Source: Zymoseptoria tritici IPO323
Lineage: Eukaryota; Ascomycota; Dothideomycetes; Mycosphaerellales; Mycosphaerellaceae
DNA length: 64,000 nucleotides
Reading direction: 5' to 3'
Assembly (NCBI RefSeq): GCF_000219625.1
Contig: NC_018200.1
Location: 124,001 to 188,000, forward strand
A model generated the notes under the pieces. The model saw only the letters and a program-made list of their open reading frames with translations. It had not been told where the DNA came from and did no database searches. Positions within the stretch are counted from its first letter, which is position 1, and the number at the start of each line of letters is the position of its first letter. Below are positions 1-10,150 of the stretch, piece by piece. Made by a program: the position numbers and the translations under genes.

Positions 1-639
1 GGCCGGCAAAGGATGTTGCTCCATACATCTCGAGAGCCACCAGTTACGCCTCGCGAACAAATCGCACAAAAGTCGCCGCCGATTCCGGAACTCCACGTCC
101 ACGCCGAGACTGGAACGAGCAGGTGAAGCCTCTTGATCAGTCCTCCCCGTGTCTCTCAGCTCTACGAGTCCTCCATCCCGTGGTTTTCGAGAACAAATGA
201 TTGGTTCAAACAAAGCTTTCTCAGCGGCCGCAGCACACGAAAGGTTATCAGCGACGATGCGCCAGGGTCGGGCTCTCCTCCCTCCCGGACGCAGCCTCGG
301 CTCGATCCATCGCGGAGGATATCCTCTTCTATCGGGAAACACGGGCTTCAAGCTGGGAATTTCACCGAAAGATTCGCTGCACACGGACGAGTGTTCGAGG
401 CCGATACTTGGGAATCTGCGATTGGAATGTCAAAGGTCGATCATCCCCAGCAGTCGTCTGAATGTGCCATTCCAACGGCATCTTGCTCGATTGGGACGGA
501 GCTTTACTCCCATGTGTCAGGTACATCGACCAGAACTCCCCGACTTTTTTTGAGTCTCGTCCAGTCTAGACGTTCATGTACAATACTAACGCCTTTCGAT
601 CACACAGTCGAGCTAAACGCCGCAATTCGCTCCGGAGCA
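1..639. other. Unassigned 5' stretch
   Basis: All three plus-strand frames stay open for 85-200 codons here, so openness does not choose between them. The most protein-like reading covers 201-461 and contains RSIAEDILFYRETRASSWEF. I recognise no domain, splice signal or promoter, and cannot say whether anything is expressed. Confidence 0.15.
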
Positions 640-1119
640 CTACAGCCGACGACTCGAGGAGTGCATGTAGCTCGTGCTACAAGTCGCCCCGCGAGCCCTA
701 GTCGGCATCACGGCACCGTCCTCGCAGGCATCCCAACCTAAGGCGAGGCTACTCGGATCTTCACGACCTTGGGCCGACGAGATGAGAGGGCGTGGTGGGA
801 GGACATTAGGATATGTGGATGGAAAGATGGGAGACAGAAATGGAATGCCGCAAGATTGTGCCTGACCTATCCTGTCTACTCCACCCGCCTCCCGAACACC
901 ATGTTTCGACTCTTCCACCTCCCCGTTCTCATCCTCCTCCCAACGCGACAGCCAGGAGCACCGACCGAGACTCCCGACACTCTCTGATGACCCACCCGCC
1001 TTCCTCCAATCCCCAACATCCCTCTGCCCGGAGGACGAATGGCAATCGTCTTGCATCACCGACCGGCAATGTCGCGAGTACAACAGTCCGATATCCGAGA
1101 CCTTGACCAACAGGAACAA
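640..1119 (-). CDS. Weak candidate gene, unknown product
   Basis: An open frame of 159 codons starts with ATG and a short hydrophobic stretch (MFLLVKVSDIGLL), followed by an acidic middle (about residues 60-75) and a Pro/Ser-rich second half. It lies downstream of, and on the same strand as, the 1405-2361 candidate, so it could be a further exon of that gene. The opposite strand is also open. The length is within chance for this base composition and no family is recognised. Confidence 0.2.
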   Translation of the reverse strand: MFLLVKVSDIGLLYSRHCRSVMQDDCHSSSGQRDVGDWRKAGGSSESVGSLGRCSWLSRWEEDENGEVEESKHGVREAGGVDRIGQAQSCGIPFLSPIFPSTYPNVLPPRPLISSAQGREDPSSLALGWDACEDGAVMPTRARGATCSTSYMHSSSRRL

Positions 1120-1404
1120 AGCATACTCCGCTTCTTCGGGAGGTTTTCATGGCAGGAGAAAAAAGAGAGCCTTGCTTGGGAGAGATGTTCCGTAGAACGA
1201 TATCAAAAGCGATTACGCAGGTCTGGGAGTGCATGGCTGTTGGACTTTACTACGAAGGCGGCGAGCAGGCCATGTGTGAGGAGGAGAAGGAAGACGATAT
1301 CGTTGTTCGGAGTAGAAAGAAGGGAGAGAAGTCGCTGTTCCGCGCCGCGATCATCGGCGATTCCTGTCCCTTCATCGGTGGCAACGCCCTTCACACTCCG
1401 GACG

Positions 1405-2361
1405 TCAACCTTGAGCGTTCGGAACAACCTTTGAAATCCACCCAAGATCGACATCGCCGGTCAGATGTTCAATGCTTTTGAGCATGATACGGCCTTGCAG
1501 ACCGCCGGCTTCACTTCCCGATAGCCATGACAGCGCTTCCAGGCCTACGAAACTCCTGCGATGGGGAACCCAACTCAAGTGGACGCCCTCCAACTCGATG
1601 AGGGGAACATCAGCGCTCTCGTCCTCCTCTTGCAGGTAACAGTAGTCCGCATCGCCTTCCAGCAGGTAAAGTTTCCTACCAAGGCACTCCTGCTCGTCGA
1701 CTATTGCGCCTTCTAGACTCGTTCCACGTCTCGCGTTATTCTGGAGACTTATCCTTGCGAGTCCGTAGTTAAGACTCAGCTGCTGGAAGTTTCCCTTCCC
1801 TCTTGAGAGAGAAGCACTCGATGGACGGGGGGTTTCTCTGGGGTATGGAGAAGGTTATGCTGGAGGAGGGTACCGGGATGGCTTTGTCGTGCGCATCACC
1901 TGCTTTCCGGGTCGGACTGGTCGTCTTGATGCGGTTGTCCGGACTCCATTCCCCTCTTCCGAATCGCAGCTTTCGTTCGGGTTCGCTAGACGCCATGTCG
2001 TACCCTTCTGAGTAGCCCTTCTCTCGCTTCTCCAAGTCGTGGGCGGGTTCGTCGGAGTCGTATCTGGTGGAGTCGTGCTCGGTGGAGGCGTGCTCACTGG
2101 AGTCGTGCTCGCTGGAGTCGTGCTCGCTGGAGTCGCTGTCTCTGAACCGGACCTCCGAGCTGGCCCGGTCTGTCCGAATTTCCAGATTGATCTGTAATCG
2201 TCTTCGTGTGTAGGCGTTTCTTGTGCATCTTCATCCCTAGTAACGGATGGTACTGCAGAAGCGTTGCCTACGACAGAAGCCAGAAGTATCACCGGCAACA
2301 GAAACATCACTGGCGACAGAAACATCACTGGCGACAGAAACATCACTGGCGACAGAAACAT
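1405..2361 (-). CDS. Probable secreted Thr/Pro-rich protein, unknown function
   Basis: One minus-strand frame runs for 319 codons with a single stop, TAA at 1855-1857. A candidate intron, 1899 to 1783 (GTGATG...CTTCCAG, 117 nt, a multiple of three), would remove that stop without changing frame and leave about 279 residues. The N-terminus is four copies of a six-residue unit (MFLSPV) running into a hydrophobic core and a signal-peptidase-like ASA end, so it reads as a signal peptide grown from an 18-bp repeat. A low-complexity Thr/Pro/Ser tract follows (residues about 75-105, STTPA-type repeats, mucin-like). The C-terminal 120 residues are a compact-looking region rich in Leu, Tyr and acidic residues (LGRKLYLLEGDADYCY, GVHLSWVP). 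Doubt: another minus-strand frame (about 2233 to 1769) is also open and reads the 15-bp repeat as SSEHD units, so the spliced structure could differ. No family recognised. Confidence 0.4.
2068..2138 (-). repeat. 15-bp tandem repeat inside a coding frame
   Basis: Four to five copies of a GGAGTCGTGCTCGCT-type unit. The period of 15 keeps any reading frame, giving either Thr/Pro/Ser or Ser/Glu/His/Asp pentapeptides depending on frame. Length variation between strains would be expected. Confidence 0.85.
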
Positions 2362-2362
2362 C
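2294..2362 (-). repeat. 18-bp tandem repeat (MFLSPV unit)
   Basis: About four copies of GAAACATCACTGGCGACA on the plus strand. On the minus strand each copy starts with ATG, so every unit offers its own start codon for the candidate secreted protein. The last copies diverge into the hydrophobic core. Confidence 0.85.
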
Positions 2363-2549
2363 GGTAATCGGTGAGCCTCCTTGCACGGACATCCGCCCTC
2401 ACATCACCGCTGGGCTAGCCGACCGTCATGCATGTCTCCCGTATCAGTCTTCTTCGTATCATCTTCATCGTCCATCGTCATCATCATCACTATCTGGAGC
2501 CTGGACAGCATGCCATCTTCATACCAGACAACATTGACCAACTCCAACT

Positions 2550-2801
2550 CTACTTAACCTCTTCCTTCATTGCCGGTTTTACTATCTGGGCTTCGATGTC
2601 TTCGGGCAGTGGGGGAGATAGCAAGGTCGTCAGTACGACGATGTCGGGTCTGGCGGAGAGAGGAGTCTTCAAGATCTGTAGTCGCAGAACCTGTGTCGTA
2701 GCAGTGGTCCGCGGCAAAGTCGTCTTCTCCATCTTACCTGGCCTCCCTATGTCTACCGTCCGGATCTTGCGAACTATGTTCTCCTTCCCAACTAACCTCA
2801 T
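2550..2801 (-). CDS. Short basic open frame, possible upstream exon
   Basis: 83 codons from ATG, rich in Arg, Lys and Thr (MRLVGKENIVRKIRTVDIG...). It stops 189 bases upstream of the ATG at 2361. In a shifted frame the sequence continues into an acidic run (MDDEDDTKKTDTGD, about 2470-2420). A GTTAAG...GCTCCAG intron of about 64 nt would join the two. It may be a separate small gene or the first exon of the next one. No similarity recognised. Confidence 0.22.
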   Translation of the reverse strand: MRLVGKENIVRKIRTVDIGRPGKMEKTTLPRTTATTQVLRLQILKTPLSARPDIVVLTTLLSPPLPEDIEAQIVKPAMKEEVK

Positions 2802-3160
2802 TATCTACACGGCCGACTGATCATCCCGCCGGACGTCCCTCATCTCTCACACAAGCCATAAGAAATCCGCCGGATCCAATCGCATCGTCGTCAAGCCCAC
2901 GGATCAATACCACACTCTCGTTACGAAGGTCCCAGGAACTACCTCACATCTCCAATCCGGTACGACAAGACATCGCAGGGAAGTCCGAGCAAGAACAGCG
3001 CGTCCGAAGGGTTTGATTGATTTGCTTGTGAGGATGACATCTTCATTTTTAAAGACGCATCGCTTTGATCCTTCTTCACCGATCTAAACCCACCCCACAT
3101 CAAGCACTACGACTCGTTGTCTCTTTGCATTTCTCGCTTTGAACATCTAAGGCCGCAGTC

Positions 3161-3730
3161 CTAATCATAGGAGGTGCAGGAGACGCGGTTGAGCCGAAAC
3201 CGCTCGTTGTAGCAACGAGAGCAGGACGGCAGCGTGGCGCCGGTCAGCGGCAACGTGATCAAAGTCCAGGTCGCAGTGTCGTAGTATCTCGGATTACGGC
3301 GGTAGAAGTTCGTTACAGAGACGACTGTTGCTCAGCAATATGAGGAAATCGTGTGTGACTGACATGGTTTGAGTTCTGCCAGGCCTGCTAGACGTTGGCA
3401 TTTGTTGGAGAGGCTGTAGTCGATGTATTTGTCTCCGCTCTGCTTTCTCCGCCACTCGCGGCCGATGCTTACCACCCGCTCCCTTGGAGACATGTCTTCC
3501 GCAGATGACGGTGCGGTACCGTGGTCTTCGAATGATTGCAGTCCCGGAGGCGTCGTCGCTGTTGAAATGAACGAATCTGCGAGAGCATTCGATCCGCCTT
3601 ACGTCTTGCCGCGTACGCCTAGAAGGGTAAAGTGCATATTCTTTGCCGTCCCTTCCGCATCGATATCAGCATTTCGTTCGTCGGCATCGTATATCACCAT
3701 CTTACTTCTCGGCATCGTCGTGGTCAACAT
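3161..3730 (-). CDS. Small Tyr/Cys-rich protein gene, unknown function
   Basis: Reading starts at the ATG at 3730 and ends at TAG 3163-3161. The middle contains DKYIDYSLSNKCQRLAGLAE. After a candidate 39-nt intron (3363-3325, GTCAGT...CAACAG; the split codon joins as TTC) comes the most protein-like tail in this part of the window: NFYRRNPRYYDTATWTLITL, then LPSCSRCYNERFRLNRVSC, with a CxxC pair and many aromatics. An in-frame TAA at 3599-3601 remains unexplained; it coincides with a GTAAGG that could be a donor, or the gene is broken. The intron is short for an ascomycete. The C-terminal CxxC...C hints at a metal or disulfide site. The family is not recognised. Confidence 0.42.
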
Positions 3731-4145
3731 TCTTATCCTTGCTATTCTCCTCGTCGTTGTGTTCTTGTTGCTCCTCCAATTCCTCGTCCGACTAGCCTAA
3801 GACCGGGCATTGGTCTCGTAGTGGTCGGATGGATATGTGTTCTTCAAAAGAGGAGCATTATGAAGATAGTCCCGCGCAACACTCTCCCGCTTCCTTAATG
3901 GACTCTTCGATAAGCTAACGAGACGAACAGGAACAAACAAAACAACTACGACAGCATTTATACGCCTGTTCGGTGGAGACAGAGAAAGAATCTCGTAGTG
4001 TCGCACCTCATCGACCGTCCGCCTTCACCTCCTCGCCGCCCTTAGCCCTGCGTTGATCACATCTCGCCGCCGCCGACGAGGGTCCTTTGCAGTTAAGTTC
4101 CAGTGCCCCGAGAGTTGCGAGTAATAATAATGGAATTCCAGTGGA

Positions 4146-4760
4146 CTAAGGAGGTCGATCTTCACATACTTGAGTAAAGTGGTTGTGTATTGGCGAGGTG
4201 CTATGTAGTATCCCAATCATCGTGACCGCACGCGCCGTCGCCCGCCCGTTCTTCACACACCGCTGCCTGTCGACTGTTGGTCGTCGCCTTAGGAGCTTCG
4301 CCGCAACACAAGACCTGAGGATTCCTACGACTACTAAGCCCAGCAGCGCCTTTCCCGGGTTAATACCAAGCTCGGCACCATCTTGGATACCCTGGTAACC
4401 TCGAGCCTTGTCCCCAGCATGCGGTATAATCATCTCTTCAACTATGGTAAGTCCTGGAAGATTCTGCGTAATCCTGATAGCATCCGTGTTGGTTCTCGTA
4501 GACATGGACGGTAGCCTCTTCGTAATGTCAATGCACAAAATTTCTCCGGAAGGACGTAGCCAAAGCCGGAGCAGAACTGTGCAAAGGCGTACAGAGGTAA
4601 CCATGTTTTTTACGACTTTGTTCCAGGGAGCGGGCAACGGGATTCGAGTGCTGAGTAGGGTAGTACGGTGGATGGAAGTCGATGTTGCTTCGATAGCAAT
4701 CAGCAGTGTAGCACGCACTTCAAATGAAGTCGACAGTCGTTTGTGGCGGGCGGCCACCAA
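4146..4760 (-). CDS. Candidate gene segment, unknown product
   Basis: An open frame of about 200 codons containing GEILCIDITKRLPSMS and GLTIVEEMIIPHAGDKARGY, with a hydrophobic patch (GKALLGLVVVGIL) near residue 150. The antisense strand is open for 119 codons, so the strand is not certain. It may continue the minus-strand reading at 4808-5578 through an intron or frame change. No known domain. Confidence 0.25.
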   Translation of the reverse strand: MVAARHKRLSTSFEVRATLLIAIEATSTSIHRTTLLSTRIPLPAPWNKVVKNMVTSVRLCTVLLRLWLRPSGEILCIDITKRLPSMSTRTNTDAIRITQNLPGLTIVEEMIIPHAGDKARGYQGIQDGAELGINPGKALLGLVVVGILRSCVAAKLLRRRPTVDRQRCVKNGRATARAVTMIGILHSTSPIHNHFTQVCEDRPP

Positions 4761-4807
4761 ACGTTAAAGGTTGTTTTGGAGGAATAGACCTTTGAAAAGA
4801 GCAGGCA

Positions 4808-5578
4808 TTAACGCCGTTGGACCAAGGGTAGATCAGAGCAAGCGACATGAAGTGTCATTCCCGAGGCGATCAAGGGAGAGTAGGAGACCCCGATGTTCCT
4901 ATACGGTAGAGAACGTGCATAGGCGGGACTACGCTTCACCTCGAGTCGATCAAGATCAGTCTTAGAATCAGGCAATCTCTGCATGATCTGCTTCCGAACG
5001 GCGACCGGATGGTCCAGAACGTGAGCTGTAGTTTCCAAAGTGGTCGGTGCGTGCTCATGCTGCTTGAGTGGCGGAGCTGAGTTACCTATCCATTGGTCGC
5101 TCAGATTGGAACCATGGCTGTCGCGCGAGGGACGACCTTGGGACATTCGGTGCTCTGATCTCGGAAAGGACTCGGGAGATAGCGATGGTGACATTCTCGG
5201 CGCTGCTTCAGAGCGTGGCTTTCATAGGAGATATTGGAGAGAGGATAGTGCGGTCGGGGTGGTGAGGCTGCCGGGTGATGATTTGTCTAACTCGTTTTAC
5301 CTCTTGCTGCCGTGCAGACCTGCGAGAAACCCCAGCCGCAGACTGAACCCCTGGCCAATCTATCACCATCAACACTGGGACGTCAGACCGGCACCGTCCA
5401 ACACTGCCAGCAGCCAAGCTGAAGTCCCAAAGTCTGACAGCCCATCCGCAACCCGAGAAAGGGGGTGCTGGCTCCCCCCAAAATGTACTTCAGTCATCGA
5501 GCCCAAGTCGACAGCTTCAACCGGTAGGATCCCTTGAACGGACGGGACTCGCCTGTCACCAACAAGCCAGCGATTCAA
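4808..5578 (-). CDS. Candidate gene segments, unknown product
   Basis: Two stretches in the same minus-strand frame: 5578-5369 (contains MTEVHFGGSQHPLSRVADGL) and 5194-4808 (starts MSPSLSPESFPRSEHRMSQG; hydrophilic, Ser/Arg/His-rich). Several stops lie between them, so they would be separate exons or pieces of a decayed gene. A plus-strand reading at 5068-5265 is also plausible. Confidence 0.25.
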
Positions 5579-6600
5579 TCCGCAGCGCGGGAGACACGAC
5601 CATCGACATCATCATTATCGTCGAAAAGAGGCGGCGGCCCGTACTGCAATGCGAAGCTTCTCGTCCACCGCAGAGAGAGCAGAAAGATATCAAGCCTTAC
5701 AGACAAACCTGCTACGACATCGCTTCTTCCTCGTCGCCTCATCTCTATCGCAACCCTCTTCCACACACACACACACACCCCCGCCTCGACGCCTCCGCCG
5801 AATCCAAGCCCTACAACTAACCAACGTATGAGTACAATCGAAAAAGACTTCCCATCCGCCGTCCGCCCACCCGCCAGCCCGCCCGGCAGAACAGCAGACT
5901 AAGAAGGAAAGCAGAAAAACCACGCACACCATCTCTCCAGATAAATCGAAACCGACCTCGAACGGTCCTCCGCGCAGGGTTGCACCACCGGTCCGAGAAG
6001 GAAGGAAGTCACCCGATCGATCACATCTATGCCGCCGCCACACGTACGCCCGCCAGCCAGGGTGTTGCGTGTCCTTCGAAACTTGGCTGGTCAATTTTTT
6101 TTTCGTATGTACACGCGGCGATGTGCGGACCAATGTGCTTCTTACTCCTTCTCGCCCACAGCCGCGAGAGTATCCCTGGCTTGGCTTGGGGCGAAGTCAT
6201 CGGAGGAGGGGAGCCAAGGCGGGGATTGTGCGAAAGAGGGTACATACCAGGTGGGACTCGGGGACGTTGCGGGCGTAGGTGGGTAGGCGTACGATGAAGC
6301 CACGATGGGGCGAGAGGGTCGAAGAATGATGACGAGGTGAGTGCAAAGTAGTGATGGTACGATAATACGCTAGGCCCGGTGGTGGTGAGGTTTCCGTTCC
6401 TTTGAGCAAATCGTTGGTGGCATTTCCTCTGTCAGGCAGTAGTATCGGAAAGTCTCGTTCCGCGGCGGTCAGAGCATCGTATAACCCTCCGAGTAGTCGC
6501 AGGCATTGATCAAAGAGCCAGAAGCTGCAATACTTATCCTATTCATGGTAGTGGATTGGCCGAGTCTGCTTGAACGAAGTCCAGGGATTTCATACGAAGA
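5579..6600. other. Low-complexity stretch, no supported gene
   Basis: Contains a (CA)n microsatellite at 5762-5779, a T8 run near 6096-6103, and a purine-rich segment around 6190-6330. Open frames on both strands are Pro/Ser- or Gly/Arg-rich, as expected of low-complexity DNA. I see nothing I would call a gene. It could be an intergenic or promoter region. Confidence 0.4.
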
Positions 6601-6677
6601 GCGGTGGTGATGGAAGCAATGCAAAGACAATGCCGAACAGTACCAAGGCCAATCCCGTCGGGAGATGACAGGAGAGG

Positions 6678-7154
6678 ATGCTCATGCCATGTCCAATCCG
6701 GATTCATATTCCACCCGCTTCGCATTCTCTGTATCGATCCACTGCCATCACCCGGCCAGGACCATCTCACTCCACCCATCACGAGCTGCTGGTTTCTCCT
6801 CCGCAGTCGTGCGATTTCATGGACCTGCTAGCAAAGCTGCGAGCAGAAAGAATGCCGGATGACAGAGTCGCCTTCACTTTGATTCTGGTTCATGGTATGC
6901 ATGGGGTCTGTTCTGACAGGACCCGCGGCATGCGGAGGGAGGGTATTGGCCCGTTCGTCCAGACCGGCCTCCACGAGGTCATTGACATCAGCTCCGTGGA
7001 TGAGTCGATGTTCTGGGCAAGGGTCATCGCTCTGGGGTTGTTGCCGACTGATCCCAGCCATGTCAACTTGCTTCCTTCGATGGGACGTCTGCTCTCCAGT
7101 TCCACCTCCATTGGGATATGCGACAATCACTGCAAGAGCCGTGCGTCAGAATGA
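6678..7154 (+). CDS. Ambiguous open frame
   Basis: 158 open codons; the last 115 contain GLHEVIDISSVDESMFWARV. Both other strand/frame readings of the same DNA are also open and equally protein-like (minus-strand frames 6890-7126 and 6828-7130), so this is listed only to mark a stretch that may be coding. Confidence 0.17.
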   Translation: MLMPCPIRIHIPPASHSLYRSTAITRPGPSHSTHHELLVSPPQSCDFMDLLAKLRAERMPDDRVAFTLILVHGMHGVCSDRTRGMRREGIGPFVQTGLHEVIDISSVDESMFWARVIALGLLPTDPSHVNLLPSMGRLLSSSTSIGICDNHCKSRASE

Positions 7155-7304
7155 TGCAGCAAGAATCGGTTCATCAGCGGTGACATCGTCCGCGGTCTTG
7201 CGCCTCTTCCAGCAGTGAGCGCGGTCAGCTTCGTTCGGATCGCGGAAATGGCTTTCCGTTCGCGGCGGGCGAGGCACTGATGCCTCGGCGGAGCTCAATA
7301 CACC

Positions 7305-8273
7305 TCAATACCGCGCCGGCAGACGTGGTTCTGAGCGCCATCGACATGCTACACGTTCCTGTCTGTCAGCGCGACAACGCCCTGGAACGCGCATCTTAAC
7401 TTGCCTAGCGATTTCTCCATCGAGCCACAACTGGAATGGGCGAAGAGGAGGCACGGCTTTCCGATAGTCTTGAAACCAGGCAGTCCTCCTGGTAGGCGGC
7501 TTTGCGTTGTTCCAGACCTTGTCGAAGTACGTCTTGTACGCTTGTGCGAAGCCTTTCATGTACCGACAGACTGATTGGCCCGCTTCTGCGGCGGATGCAA
7601 CCCGATCAACATCCGTGCAGCTGCGGTCGATGATTCTTCGCATTATCTTCAACTCACCGACTCCTGGTCTCAAGATTGGTAGGCATTTCAATTGTGAGAG
7701 ACCCTGATGGGATTCTTCTACCAGGCGTAGCTAGTAAAGGCGATAGCTTCTCGGGGATACCGTTTGCAAGCCGCGGCCGACGTGGGTGACGCTGAGAACT
7801 TAACAAGGTCGACGTCGTGCAATCGCACTCCCGAAGTCGTAGGTCGCTGCGGATAATCGCGAGAGGCCTCTATCGGTCCGTGAAACTCCAGACATGGTCT
7901 ATACTCGGTATTAATGACGGAGGACCGTAGGTCGCTGTCAGGAGTTTCGAATCGCTGGATGAAGTTTTGTACCAACGCGGTGGTGGAGTGCTGCGGCCCA
8001 AGTCCCACAGCATGCGAATCCCTCACCAAGTCGCGGCGAACGCGAGTCGACAACAGAGCAAATTCCATGGTTTGTTCCGCAGCGATCATCGCACGTGGCC
8101 GCGCAGCCTCCCTCTGCTGCCGCCAAATCCTGCCCGTACACCTCGGCGGCATCATCCTTGGCAATGCGACGGCGGCGACGACTGTTATCCCGGCGGCGTG
8201 CTTCGGCCTGTTTCCTCGATTTCTCAAAATCCTCTTCACTCAGCTTCGTGACCGTGGCGATCCACCTCTTCAT
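7305..8273 (-). pseudogene. Frame-broken gene, unknown product
   Basis: Three successive minus-strand pieces read as one protein if frame changes are allowed. The first starts at the ATG near 8273 (MKRWIATVTKLSEEDFEKSR, then an Arg-rich helix). The second, from about 8088 to TAG 7718, contains LVQNFIQRFETPDSDLRSSV and ends FTSYAW. The third, 7691-7305, contains YMKGFAQAYKTYFDKVWNNA and FQLWLDGEIARQVKMRV. A 58-nt GTAGAA...ACCAG segment between the second and third pieces looks like an intron but does not restore the frame. This suggests at least two single-base indels, genuine or from sequencing. Family not recognised. Confidence 0.33.
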
Positions 8274-8605
8274 GGAGAGTGTCGCTCGGTTCGGGGTGGG
8301 CCATAGTATTCGGCCCTTCGGACGAGTCGTCACGTCTGAATCATGACTGCTGCCTGCGAGCGAGGCATTTGAGGCTTGTGCAGCTGGTAACTGAACGGAT
8401 CAAGCCAGGTCGTACGAGATCGGAATTCAGGGTGATGGCTCCGGACGGAGAGGAAGATGTCGCGGAGAAAGGCGTGGATAAGGTAGAGAAGAATGCGCCG
8501 GCGCGGTGTTTGGCACGACTGCTAGAGGCCAGGCGGGGATGCGACAGCGGTTGGCGAGGCATGTTGCTCGGTCGGCGGATCTCACCAGCGGCCTAGTTCT
8601 AGCCT

Positions 8606-8666
8606 GGCTTTGCCAAAATCCGAGCGTTTTTCTCCCAAGATTTGACTAGCGGCTTTGCCAAAATCC
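8606..8666 (+). repeat. Short direct repeat GGCTTTGCCAAAATCC
   Basis: The 16-mer occurs at about 8606 and again at about 8651, 45 bases apart, with flanking similarity (AGCCTGGC and CTAGCGGC before it). It may be the footprint of a small duplication. No gene is assigned between 8300 and 9300; open frames on both strands there are unconvincing. Confidence 0.6.
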
Positions 8667-9330
8667 AGTTCTCACTGTGGCCTCAGGCACCCAAGGTCGT
8701 GAGGATGCGAAGATTACGCCCAAGACAACGCCTTCACCTCCCACTCGACTTCGGTGAGATCATCGCCACATCACATCGACCCTCCCACCCGCAGATCCAT
8801 CCTCTCTCTTCCGATACTCCGCATCTCACCCAGCACAGATCGTACGACAGTGGACAGTGCATCCGCAGACTTCCAAATCCTCGCCGCAGGTCGAAGTCGA
8901 TGGGTATCCCGATCACGGCAAGGAGTGCAACCTCGAGTTCTGCGTCGACCTGGTCCAGCATCCCGACACCCCGCGCCGAATACAATGGCGGGGATCGAGC
9001 CGCGAGAGAGAGCGCCTGTGAGGAAGAGGTGTGAGGAAGAGGTGTGAGGAAGAGAGAGTGGTAATGGATGGAGCGAAGCAAGACGAGGAATCGGTGCGGC
9101 GATCGCTTCATTGCAAGGAGGTGTGCACAGAAGTGGGATCAAGTACCACGGCCGAGAGCGACGGCGTTGGACAAGTTGGAGGGGTTGGGCGACCGGAGAG
9201 ATGCGCTCGATGGAATGGAGATACCTAACATCCCCTCTCTCTGCCCTTTGTCTATACAGAATAAAGCTCCCTTGCAAAAAAGAAGTACTTCTTCCCGCTC
9301 TTCAACTTCCTTCCAGTGACTATAGCTTCG

Positions 9331-9590
9331 AGCACTGAAATCGAAAGCAAGTCTTCCTCCACGATCGGCAGTAGAAGCGGTCAGACCTCCCTCACATCTC
9401 CGAATCGACACCCGAGAACAAGTCTTCCTCCACCATCGGTAGTACCGGTAACAGCGAGACCTCCTTAAATACCGTCGCCAGAGCTCGACCTGCGTTGCGA
9501 GATGGCTTTCTCCCCATTGAATCCCGTCAAGTCCTTCCGGCGAGCAGAAGTGCAAAAGTACCGCTCAAGAATCTTGCATCGCTGATCTGA
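9331..9590 (+). pseudogene. Ser/Thr-rich remnant with 72-bp duplication
   Basis: A block reading ESKSSSTIGSRSGQTSLTSP is followed 72 bases later by ENKSSSTIGSTGNSETSLNT (nucleotides 9346-9373 and 9418-9445 match closely). The two copies are read in different frames, so at least one frame change separates them. The second frame continues to a stop at 9588-9590. Low-complexity Ser/Thr regions are common in fungal regulatory proteins; no specific family can be named. Confidence 0.3.
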
Positions 9591-9639
9591 TAATGTCAAC
9601 CTCGTGCCGTTCGATAAAAATACGCACATGGTACCCAGC

Positions 9640-9784
9640 CAGCCAGCCAGCCAGCCAACCTGCTAGCCAGCAAGCATCCCGTCTCGCCTCGCCGTGAACG
9701 AAAACCACAGTCCATCTCCCTCACCAACAGCCCACAACAACAAAAACCAGCACGACTCGTAGGAAAGTCAGTCAGTCAGTCAGA
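9640..9784. repeat. Tetranucleotide microsatellites (AGCC)n and (AGTC)n
   Basis: CAGCCAGCCAGCCAGCCAGC near 9640-9675 and GTCAGTCAGTCAGTCAGA near 9766-9783. They lie just outside the 3' end of the minus-strand K' remnant. Confidence 0.9.
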
Positions 9785-10150
9785 CCTGCCTGCCTAGCTG
9801 CGGCGTTCGCTGCGATTGTCGACTTCAAGTGCACGGCTTCTATGCCGTGGCCGAGACAAGTCACCGATAATACCAAACGACAGCATGCCGACGAAAGCGA
9901 CACGAGCTCACTTACCTGGTCATCAAGCTCTTTCTTGCTCAAAGAGAGAGGCAAAGACGGAGGAAACAATACTATCGATTGCTTGATTCGTCTTCCCCGA
10001 GGTTTCCGGGCTGATATGCTGTTGGTCACAAGTGTGATGTCCGGTGCGCCATTATCCTCAAGATGTGCCATCATCCTCCAGCTGCTCAACCATGCCGCTC
10101 AGCTCAGCCAGCTTCGATCGCTGCATTCGAGGCCTGCCGCCTCGCGCCTT
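9772..10150 (-). pseudogene. K': inverted, truncated relative of gene K
   Basis: Bases 10116-10150 read on the minus strand match 10902-10936 of gene K at 32 of 35 positions. In K's frame all three differences are at third codon positions and silent (GARRQASNAAI). TGA then stops this frame three codons on. In another frame the minus strand continues KLAELSGMVEQLEDD, which matches K's KLADMRGMVEELEDE near 11240-11280. A strong splice donor, CAG|GTAAGT, lies near 9940 with a GTGAC branch-like site and GGCATAG acceptor downstream. I read this as a shortened, frame-shifted paralogue of K in opposite orientation. The small open frame 9772-10089 may be its surviving 3' part. Confidence 0.45.

Noticed and set aside
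3423..3800. Plus-strand membrane protein with a Leu/Val/Ile-rich end
   Set aside because: The hydrophobic run is the antisense of an Asp/Glu/Lys/Asn-rich stretch on the minus strand; GAG and GAC read backwards as Leu and Val codons.
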